Source: an uncultured Chloroflexota bacterium (lineage in GTDB: Bacteria > Chloroflexota > Limnocylindria > Limnocylindrales > CSP1-4). From it: DNA of 15,926 nt. How positions within the stretch are numbered: position 1 is the stretch's first letter; each line of letters opens with the position of its first letter. The stretch covers positions 1 to 15,926 of the forward strand of contig CAIYQJ010000278.1 of the NCBI GenBank assembly GCA_903928275.1, written 5' to 3'. The notes under the pieces are model-generated. The model was given only the letters and a program-made list of their open reading frames with translations. It had not been told where the DNA came from and made no database searches. Shown piece after piece: positions 7,585 through 12,254 of this stretch. The position numbers and the translations under genes were made by a program.

Positions 7585-8288
7585 GGGTCGAGGTCGTGCG
7601 ACGGGGCCCGGGCGTCCACGGGCGTCTCCACGACGAGGAGCCGGCCCTTCCGGACGGAGACGGACGCGTGGGCCGCCGCGCGGACGTTCGAGACGCCGCG
7701 GGCGGGCCCGAAGACGAGGGTCTCGTCGGCGAGCGGGAACCGCAGGCCCTTGGTGCGGATCCCCTCGGCGTCCTGCCCGAGCGGCAGGAGCGAGACCAGG
7801 TCGCCGACGCGCCCGTCGAGGGCGAGCCGGGCCGCGCCACCGTCCGGCGCCGGCGCCGACAGGAGCCGGATCCGCGCGCGCGGGTCGACGATCGACGCGT
7901 CGATGCCCGCGAGGGCCGGGTGCGCGAGGAGCGCGACGTTCGCGAGCGCGTGGTCGAAGCGCCCCCCGCCGAGCGCCCCGAGGATGACGATGGTCGTGGC
8001 ACCGCGGAGGATCGCCGCCAGGATCGCGAGCTCCGTGTCGGTCTCGTCCTTGTCCGGTCGGGACAGCTCGACCGGCAGCCGGGCCTCGCGGAGCCGCCGC
8101 AGGTCGCCGGGGTCGATCGAGTCGGCGTCGCCGACGACGAGCGCGAGCGGCAGCCCGAGGTCGGCCGCGGCTGCGGAACCACCGTCCGCGCCGACCACGA
8201 GGTCGCACGGGTCATCCCAACCGGGCCAGGCAGCATCGAGCGCAGCGCGCGTCGGCGCTCCGCCGTCGGCCACGATGATCGCCCTCAC
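7581..8288 (-). CDS. thiN: Thiamine diphosphokinase
   Basis: Converts thiamine and ATP to thiamine diphosphate and AMP in the cytosol, the step that makes the active cofactor from imported thiamine. In 235 residues it shows the N-terminal ADGG pattern, GADGG (33-37), GDADSID (53-59; usually GDFDS or GDLDS), DKDETDTELA (79-88) and GGGRFDHALAN (107-117), the nucleotide- and metal-binding motifs of the family. The C-terminal half has the beta-sandwich thiamine-binding region, with GLRFPL. The length matches bacterial ThiN. The GTG at 8288 is chosen because the family begins MRAIIVA and no earlier in-frame start fits. An AAGGAGG site lies upstream (about 12 nt away, rather far) and can be masked by base pairing. 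It is the first gene after the TPP riboswitch and overlaps ykoE by 4 nt, so the operon pairs uptake with activation. Confidence 0.93.
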   Translation of the reverse strand: MRAIIVADGGAPTRAALDAAWPGWDDPCDLVVGADGGSAAAADLGLPLALVVGDADSIDPGDLRRLREARLPVELSRPDKDETDTELAILAAILRGATTIVILGALGGGRFDHALANVALLAHPALAGIDASIVDPRARIRLLSAPAPDGGAARLALDGRVGDLVSLLPLGQDAEGIRTKGLRFPLADETLVFGPARGVSNVRAAAHASVSVRKGRLLVVETPVDARAPSHDLDP

Positions 8289-8326
8289 GAGGTGCGCAGA
8301 CCTCCTTCCTGGGTGGGACGGAGGTC
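8289..8326 (-). promoter_or_regulatory. Shine-Dalgarno-masking hairpin (riboswitch expression platform)
   Basis: On the minus strand GACCTCC (8326-8320) is perfectly complementary to GGAGGTC (8305-8299), which contains the thiN SD; the loop is 14 nt. The SD can alternatively pair downstream: GAGGT (8304-8300) with ACCTC (8293-8289), 6-nt loop, ending next to the GTG. There is no T-tract, so control by translation rather than termination is inferred. Confidence 0.6.
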
Positions 8327-8330
8327 GTCT

Positions 8331-8417
8331 GGACTCCCTTCGCCGGCATGACCCGGATCAGGTTCCGAGGGTCTGCGGTCGCCCGCACTCTCAGCGCCCG
8401 TCGGCGCTCCCCTGTCC
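8331..8417 (-). ncRNA. TPP riboswitch (THI element)
   Basis: The minus strand carries the conserved core in order: AGGGGAGCGCC, a P3 hairpin closed by GCGCC/GGCGC, CTGAGAGTG, a TGCGG-GCGA-CCGCA side hairpin, GACCCTCGGAACCTGATCC, and GGGTCATGCCGGCGAAGGGA. P1 is formed by GGAC (8417-8414) and GTCC (8334-8331). The usual TAATGCC core reads TCATGCC here. It lies 43 nt before thiN on the same strand and, on binding thiamine diphosphate, should lower expression of thiN-ykoEDC. Confidence 0.95.
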
Positions 8418-8477
8418 CCCTGTGCAGCTGTGCACGTGCGGCGTCCGGCGATCCCGCTCGGCGGCCGCGGCGTGGCG

Positions 8478-8483
8478 AATCTA
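8478..8483 (-). promoter_or_regulatory. Candidate -10 element of the thiN operon
   Basis: TAGATT on the minus strand, about 60 nt upstream of the riboswitch P1 stem; predicted start of RNA near 8471. A small GTGCA/TGCAC hairpin lies between it and the aptamer. The -35 region is poor. Confidence 0.4.
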
Positions 8484-8577
8484 CACCACTTCGCGAGCCG
8501 GTCCTGCCGACTGAGTGGCCGCCGCGCCCCGGCGTGCGCGCCCGAGGTGCAGCGTCGGGGGACCCGCCGCCCGATGC

Positions 8578-8583
8578 TAGACT
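8578..8583 (+). promoter_or_regulatory. -10 element for a leaderless YbaK-type gene
   Basis: TAGACT is followed by 7 nt and then the GTG at 8591, so the predicted start of RNA coincides with the start codon. No -35 box and no SD are present. The interval 8289-8590 otherwise holds the oppositely oriented riboswitch leader. Confidence 0.5.
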
Positions 8584-8590
8584 CGCGGGC

Positions 8591-9121
8591 GTGTCCGAGA
8601 CGTCGCTCCACCCAGCGGTCGCACGCGTGATCGAGGCGGCCGCCCGCAAGGGCGTCGTGCTCGACATCCACTACTTCGAGGAATCGACCCACACGGCTGC
8701 CGAGGCCGCCGCCGCCGTCGGCGCGGACCTCGGCCAGATCGTGAAATCGCTCGTCTTCGTCGCGGATGCCGACGAGAGCGTCCTGCGCACGTACGTGTGC
8801 CTCGTGTCGGGCCCGGATCGCGTGGACCTCCGGCGTCTGGCGGCCGTGGTGGGCGAGCCCGGGATCCGCCGCGCCAGCGCCCGCGAGGCGCGGGACCTCA
8901 CGGGGTTCGTGATCGGGGGGATCCCGCCGCTCGGCCACTTCCGCCCGGCGAAGGTGGTCATGGACCCCGAGCTGGGTCGGCACGAGATCGTGTGGGCGGC
9001 CGCGGGCCTGCCCTTCGCGGTGTTCCCCGTCCCGCCGGCGACCCTCCGGGCGCTCGCGAACGCGATGGTCGCGCCGATCGCCGAGGAGCGGGCGCTCGGG
9101 TCGGACGCGGTCGTGGGCTGA
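8591..9121 (+). CDS. YbaK/ProX-type aminoacyl-tRNA deacylase
   Basis: Probably hydrolyses mischarged aminoacyl-tRNA (as in Cys-tRNA(Pro) deacylase YbaK or the ProRS editing domain), a free-standing translation proofreading factor in the cytosol. In 176 residues the fold is recognisable by IVKSLVFV with the conserved Lys52, and by GGIPPLGH at 109-116, the Gly-rich motif of the family; THTAAEAAAAVG near residue 33 precedes the conserved Lys. The length is normal for a single-domain member. The GTG at 8591 is chosen because the homologous region begins directly after it and a -10 box lies 7 nt upstream; the open frame reaches back to 8348 but crosses the antisense riboswitch and has no homology-like content. 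Substrate specificity cannot be read. It is followed after 11 nt by a beta-propeller-like gene. Confidence 0.9.
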   Translation: MSETSLHPAVARVIEAAARKGVVLDIHYFEESTHTAAEAAAAVGADLGQIVKSLVFVADADESVLRTYVCLVSGPDRVDLRRLAAVVGEPGIRRASAREARDLTGFVIGGIPPLGHFRPAKVVMDPELGRHEIVWAAAGLPFAVFPVPPATLRALANAMVAPIAEERALGSDAVVG

Positions 9122-9132
9122 CCGCGCCGGCG

Positions 9133-9708
9133 ATGACCGCGACCCCGGAGCCGTCGCGCGCGACGGTCGCGTTCCCCGGCGGCATCCGCGTCCGCACGGC
9201 GTGGGGCGCCTCCGGGGAAGAGGCCGCGGTCTTCGCCCTGTCGGAGGTCGGCGGTCCGCTCACGGACCTCGGGTCGATCGCGGGGCCGGACCCGGGTGCC
9301 CTGTGCCGCGCGGAGGCACGGGTGGAGACCCCGTCCGGCACGTGGACGGTCCGGCTCGCGTCGCGCATCCATGACGAGCCGCGCGGCATCTCCTGGGACG
9401 CGGCCGGGCTCCTTGTCCTCGCGTACGGGTTCGTCGCGTACGCCTTCGAGGCGCGGACCGGTTCGCTGCGCTGGTGGCGCCGGTCGGGAACGCCGATCGT
9501 CGTCATCCTCGGGTCGTCCCGGCTCGGCCACGTGCTCGTGCAATCGGAGGTCGAGACGGTGGCGATCGCAGCGGACGGCGAGGTCCGCTGGCGAGTTGCC
9601 CACTCGGACGTCGTGACGGCCGCGGAGCTGGTCGGCGGCCGGCTGGTGCTGACGAGCTACGGGGGCGACGTGATCGGCCTCGACCCCGCGACCGGCCGAG
9701 GCGCCTGA
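9133..9708 (+). CDS. Short PQQ/WD-like beta-propeller repeat protein, function unknown
   Basis: From ATG at 9133 the product has 191 residues with no signal peptide. The second half shows repeated blade-like units: LLVLAYGFVAYAFEARTGSLRW, then an equivalent ending in VETVAIAADGEVRWRV, then GRLVLTSYGGDVIGLDPATG. This is the hydrophobic-strand plus Asp-x-Thr-Gly-x-x-Trp pattern of PQQ-like/BamB-type propellers. Only about three blades are clear, too few to close a propeller, so it may oligomerise or be a reduced form; no frameshifted continuation with the same pattern was found after the stop. The start lies 11 nt after the YbaK-type gene with no SD, so the two are likely co-transcribed and coupled. 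No function is assigned. Confidence 0.72.
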   Translation: MTATPEPSRATVAFPGGIRVRTAWGASGEEAAVFALSEVGGPLTDLGSIAGPDPGALCRAEARVETPSGTWTVRLASRIHDEPRGISWDAAGLLVLAYGFVAYAFEARTGSLRWWRRSGTPIVVILGSSRLGHVLVQSEVETVAIAADGEVRWRVAHSDVVTAAELVGGRLVLTSYGGDVIGLDPATGRGA

Positions 9709-9748
9709 GGCTCGGGTCCCTGCCCGACCCTGCCGGGCGCGGCCGAGG

Positions 9749-9772
9749 CCCGGGGGTCGGCGACCGACCGGG
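9749..9772 (+). terminator. GC-only hairpin after the beta-propeller gene
   Basis: GGTCGG (9755-9760) pairs with CCGACC (9764-9769) over a CGA triloop. An alternative register adds CCCG (9749-9752) with CGGG (9769-9772). There is no T-tract, so termination is possible but unproven. A weaker TCGGG/CCCGA hairpin precedes it just after the stop. Confidence 0.35.
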
Positions 9773-9794
9773 ACGGTGCGCGGACGCACCACCC

Positions 9795-9856
9795 TGTGGA
9801 CGGGATGTGGACAACGTGGCCGTGTCGGGCCCTCGGATCGGGTCGATCGTGGATAA
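9795..9856 (+). other. Cluster of three DnaA-box-like 9-mers
   Basis: TGTGGACGG (9795-9803), TGTGGACAA (9806-9814) and CGTGGATAA (9848-9856) are, on the other strand, CCGTCCACA, TTGTCCACA and TTATCCACG. The middle one is identical to the box favoured in high-GC bacteria; the third differs from TTATCCACA at one base. All have the same orientation, spaced 11 and 42 bp (about one and four helical turns). No dnaA or dnaN is in the window and there is no clear AT-rich unwinding region, so this is not called an origin. Confidence 0.45.
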
Positions 9857-9862
9857 CCCTCG

Positions 9863-9891
9863 TTGACCGGGCGGCAGTGCGGGTCTAGCGT
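9863..9891 (+). promoter_or_regulatory. Sigma-70-type promoter
   Basis: TTGACC (9863-9868), a 17-bp spacer and TAGCGT (9886-9891). This is the best two-box promoter in the window. RNA should begin about 9898-9899, exactly at the 5' strand of the long hairpin described next. Confidence 0.55.
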
Positions 9892-9898
9892 GCCGATC

Positions 9899-9975
9899 AG
9901 GCCCGGAGGGGCCGGACGCTGCTGAGGGTGGCGATGACATCAACGCCGACGCGGCGGTGAGGTTCCTCCGGGCCT
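9899..9975 (+). ncRNA. Candidate structured RNA (77-nt rod-like hairpin)
   Basis: Bases 9899-9913 pair with 9961-9975 (15 bp, two G-U). Inside, CGCTGC (9917-9922) pairs with GCGGCG (9951-9956), one G-U, and GGCG (9930-9933) with CGCC (9944-9947). A GGA/GTGA internal loop separates the first two stems. The 5' end matches the start predicted from the promoter at 9863-9891. The apical part holds an 8-codon open frame (9934-9960) with GAGGG 5 nt upstream. It is not a tRNA and lacks the SRP RNA signature. It could be an sRNA or a leader of the GIDE gene. The remainder of the gap, 9976-10030, has only a CCGCGG/CCGCGG hairpin. Confidence 0.4.
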
Positions 9976-10030
9976 TGTCGTTCCCGGTCGTCGACGGCGT
10001 GGCCGCGGTGGGGCCCCGCGGACCCTCTGC

Positions 10031-10036
10031 TACCAT
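10031..10036 (+). promoter_or_regulatory. -10 element for the GIDE-domain gene
   Basis: TACCAT followed by 8 nt and then GTG at 10045; no SD and no -35 box. The message would be leaderless or nearly so if this element is used rather than the promoter at 9863. Confidence 0.45.
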
Positions 10037-10044
10037 CCCGTCCC

Positions 10045-10761
10045 GTGCTCCCTCTCGTCCTCGCGACCGCCGGCGCGTGCGTCACGCTCGCGGGAGCCCT
10101 CGTGCTCCGGTCCTTCGGGCCCGCGCTCCGCCTCGGGCGGCTCCTCGCGGTCACGCCGATCGTCTCGATCGGCGACGCGTTGGCCGTCGCCGCGGCGGGC
10201 GAGGCGCGCTACGTCGGCGTGGAGGGACGGATCGACTCCGCCGACGACTTCCCGGACGAGAACGAGCGGCCGCTCGTGTACCGGCGCACGCGGTTCGAGG
10301 TTCGCCTGCCCGGCCGATGGCGGACCGTGGACGACGCGCGCCGCGCGGTGCCGTTCTCGCTGGACGCCGGTCTCGCCTCGATCGCGATCGACGTGGACGT
10401 GCTGGGCCCGGGTCTCGTCGTCCTGGCCCGCGAATCGGCGGGTGTGGCGGGCGACGTGCCCGATCGGTTCCCCGCGGGCATCGCGCCGTCGACGCGGGCC
10501 CGGATGCGGATCGAGCAGGTCTCGTCCGTGGAGCACGCCACCGCGCTCGGCCTGCCGGTCCTCGACGCCGACGGGCGACCGCTCCTGTCGGCCGGGCTCG
10601 GCAGACCGCTCGTCCTGTCGACGATGGAGCGCGACGATGCGATGCGCGTGCTCGCCGAGGGGCGCCGGGGCCGTGCGATCGCCTCGGTCATCCTCCTTGT
10701 CGCGGGGCCGCTCCTGGTCGCGAGCGGCGTCTTCGCTGCGCTCGTGGGGCACCTGGGCTAG
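10045..10761 (+). CDS. GIDE-domain membrane protein
   Basis: The 238-residue protein resembles the GIDE (MUL1/MAPL middle) domain family, which in bacteria occurs without the RING finger and has no established reaction. There is a hydrophobic N-terminal helix (residues about 3-25) and a hydrophobic C-terminal helix (about 212-236), so the domain between is held at the membrane. Within it, VEGRIDS, RPLVYRRTRFEVR and the late GRPLVLSTMERDDAMRVLA match the GIDE pattern of a small beta-rich domain that ends shortly before the last helix. The GTG at 10045 is preceded by a -10 box, not an SD, and the hydrophobic N-terminus follows directly. Nine bases separate it from a small membrane protein gene, then an M23 lipoprotein follows, so it may act in the cell envelope. 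Family membership is by eye and moderately sure. Confidence 0.7.
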   Translation: MLPLVLATAGACVTLAGALVLRSFGPALRLGRLLAVTPIVSIGDALAVAAAGEARYVGVEGRIDSADDFPDENERPLVYRRTRFEVRLPGRWRTVDDARRAVPFSLDAGLASIAIDVDVLGPGLVVLARESAGVAGDVPDRFPAGIAPSTRARMRIEQVSSVEHATALGLPVLDADGRPLLSAGLGRPLVLSTMERDDAMRVLAEGRRGRAIASVILLVAGPLLVASGVFAALVGHLG

Positions 10762-10770
10762 GCTCCCGAC

Positions 10771-11130
10771 GTGCTCCCCCCGGTCATCCGCGCCATCGCC
10801 GCCGCCGCCGCGCTCGTCGCAGGCCTGTCCGTCACGGCCGTCATCGCCGCGCCGCGCATGTCCGCGGTGCCCGGGATCGCCGCGATCGCGGATGCGTCCC
10901 CCATCCCTGCGAGCGCGCCCGCGGGCCTGGACGCCGCGGCAGGCTCGGCGTCGCCCGGCGCCGGGCTCGCACAGGCCGGCGGCGACGTGCGGAGCACCGG
11001 GGAAGGCGCCGGCCTCGCCGGATCGCCTCTCGCGGCGCTCGGCACCGTGCTCGCGATCGGCGCCGGGAGCGCCGCGCTGACTCTCGTCTACGTCCGCCTC
11101 ACGGCGGGTCGCAGCAGACCTCCACGATGA
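10771..11130 (+). CDS. Small two-helix membrane protein, unknown function
   Basis: A 119-residue Ala/Gly-rich protein I do not recognise. A hydrophobic segment at about residues 5-27 could be a membrane anchor or signal peptide, a loop of Ala, Pro, Ser and Gly follows, and a second hydrophobic helix at about 85-108 ends in a positively charged tail (LTAGRSRPPR). This suggests both termini inside with an outer loop. The GTG at 10771 lies 9 nt after the upstream stop; the stop codon itself is part of a TAGGCT box 6 nt before the GTG, so a separate leaderless start is possible. The stop overlaps the next gene by 4 nt (ATGA), supporting a real coding region in an operon with the M23 lipoprotein. 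Confidence 0.6.
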   Translation: MLPPVIRAIAAAAALVAGLSVTAVIAAPRMSAVPGIAAIADASPIPASAPAGLDAAAGSASPGAGLAQAGGDVRSTGEGAGLAGSPLAALGTVLAIGAGSAALTLVYVRLTAGRSRPPR

Positions 11131-12122
11131 TCCCCGTGGGCTCGGCTCGCGCGCTCGTCCCGGCCCGGCCGGGATCGTCGCGACGCGCACGCGGCGTCGT
11201 GGCGGCGATCTCCGCCCTCGCGATGGGGCTGGCCGTCGCCGCGTGCAACCCCGGCAGCGCGTCCCCCGCTCCATCGGCCGTCAGCGGCGCGGCCCCTTCG
11301 GCCCCGATCGTGCCGGCGGCGTCGGTGGGCGCCGCATCGCCGCGGGCGTCCGCGTGCGCCACCCCTGCGCCCCTCGCACCGATCGGCATGTGCACCGCCC
11401 CGAGCGCGAGCCCGGGCGCCACGGGGAGCCCGGGAGTGACCGGGAGCCCGGCCGCCGGGGCGTCCACGTCGCCCGGCGGCGCCGCCGGGTCGCCCGGTCC
11501 GGGCCCGTCGGCATCGCCCGCGCCGACGGCCGGGGCAGCCCCCAGGCCGGCTCCCACATCGGCCGTCGGCTTCCGGGTCCGGAAGACGGTGGTCCCGATG
11601 GGCTTCCCGCTTCCGCGGACGGCCACCATCCGGTACGGCGACGGGTGGGGGGCGCCTCGCGTCGGCGTCGCGCGCCCGTACGAGCAGATCCGCGGGGTCG
11701 CGCCGGACGGGACCTACCTCCGCGCCCACGACGGGATCGACATCCTCGTGAAGCTCGGGACGCCGGTGCAGGCGCCGTTCTCCGGCGCGGTCATCGACCC
11801 GGCGAGGCGGTGGAAGCCGTGGGATCCCAGCCGGTACGGAAGGGTCGTCGCGATCGAGAGCGACGAGGCGACGAGCCCGGGGTACGTCGTCATCCTCGCG
11901 CATCTCTCGACGCGGGCCGTGAAGGTCGGAGATCACGTGGTGCGCGGCGAGGTCGTGGGGAAGACCGGGAACACCGGCAACGCCGCAGGGATGGCTGCGC
12001 ACCTGCACCTGGAGCTGCGCGCCCCGTTCCTCATCCGGTACGGGTACGCGAAGGTCATCCGGTACCTCGACGTGTTCGATGCCGAGCCCTCCGTCCGGGC
12101 GGCGGACCCGCGCCTTCGCTGA
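11127..12122 (+). CDS. M23 family metallopeptidase, lipoprotein
   Basis: Predicted zinc peptidase of the LytM/lysostaphin fold, cutting peptide cross-links in the cell wall or activating other hydrolases outside the membrane. The 331 residues begin with a basic n-region, a hydrophobic stretch and a lipobox VAAC (Cys40), so the mature protein would be lipid-anchored. Residues about 41-150 are a low-complexity Ser/Pro/Gly/Ala/Thr linker with repeated SPG-type units. The peptidase domain follows, with HDGID (His201 and Asp205 as zinc ligands) and HLHLE (292-296; His294 completes the metal site, His292 the active site). Both metal motifs are intact. ATG at 11127 overlaps the upstream stop (ATGA); no SD of its own. 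The n-region is long, so a later start is possible, but none is obvious. Confidence 0.9.
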   Translation: MIPVGSARALVPARPGSSRRARGVVAAISALAMGLAVAACNPGSASPAPSAVSGAAPSAPIVPAASVGAASPRASACATPAPLAPIGMCTAPSASPGATGSPGVTGSPAAGASTSPGGAAGSPGPGPSASPAPTAGAAPRPAPTSAVGFRVRKTVVPMGFPLPRTATIRYGDGWGAPRVGVARPYEQIRGVAPDGTYLRAHDGIDILVKLGTPVQAPFSGAVIDPARRWKPWDPSRYGRVVAIESDEATSPGYVVILAHLSTRAVKVGDHVVRGEVVGKTGNTGNAAGMAAHLHLELRAPFLIRYGYAKVIRYLDVFDAEPSVRAADPRLR

Positions 12123-12180
12123 CCGGCGACCGCCCGGCGGCCGGCGGGCCGCGGACCGGTACTTCCGTCCCATGGTGCGG

Positions 12181-12236
12181 TCCTGTGAGGCGGAGGAGAC
12201 TCTGGACCTCCCCGGAGTGCACCGGAGCTCACAGGA
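12181..12236. promoter_or_regulatory. 9-bp inverted repeat upstream of the HTH-GAF-GGDEF gene
   Basis: TCCTGTGAG (12181-12189) and CTCACAGGA (12228-12236) are perfect inverted copies, 19 bp before the ATG at 12255. Between them are GGAGG/CCTCC and ACTC/GAGT short complements. It could be an operator or a leader hairpin. The gap 12123-12254 has no clear promoter; GC-rich partial dyads follow the M23 stop. Confidence 0.4.
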
Positions 12237-12254
12237 GCGCACGAGACCGACCAG

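Noticed and set aside
5599..8514. Plus-strand open frame of 971 codons across ykoD, ykoE, thiN and the riboswitch.
   Set aside because: It is antisense to four well-recognised elements, has a charged low-complexity product and no domain; typical shadow of high-GC coding DNA.
8348..8590. Longer start for the YbaK-type protein at 8348.
   Set aside because: The extension crosses the antisense TPP aptamer, is Arg/Pro-rich and lies outside the YbaK domain.
9899..9975. tRNA gene suggested by the AGGCCCG/CGGGCCT ends, 77-nt length and a nearby GGTTC.
   Set aside because: The GGTTC lies inside the outer stem and not in a T-arm with a 7-nt loop; no D-arm or anticodon arm can be drawn.
9899..9975. 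Small SRP (4.5S) RNA, because of the rod shape and length.
   Set aside because: The conserved apical GGAA loop and its asymmetric internal loop motif are absent.
9709..10044. Chromosomal origin of replication.
   Set aside because: Only three boxes, no AT-rich unwinding element and no dnaA, dnaN or rpmH nearby; reported only as a box cluster.
9957..11126. Long plus-strand extension of the M23 peptidase frame back to 9957.
   Set aside because: The added part is Arg/Pro-rich and out of frame with the GIDE and small membrane genes; the lipoprotein signal starts naturally after the ATG at 11127.
11390..11560. Tandem GSPG-like coding repeats in the M23 lipoprotein as a mobile or CRISPR-like repeat.
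   Set aside because: Units are irregular and simply encode a flexible Ser/Pro/Gly linker typical of surface lipoproteins.
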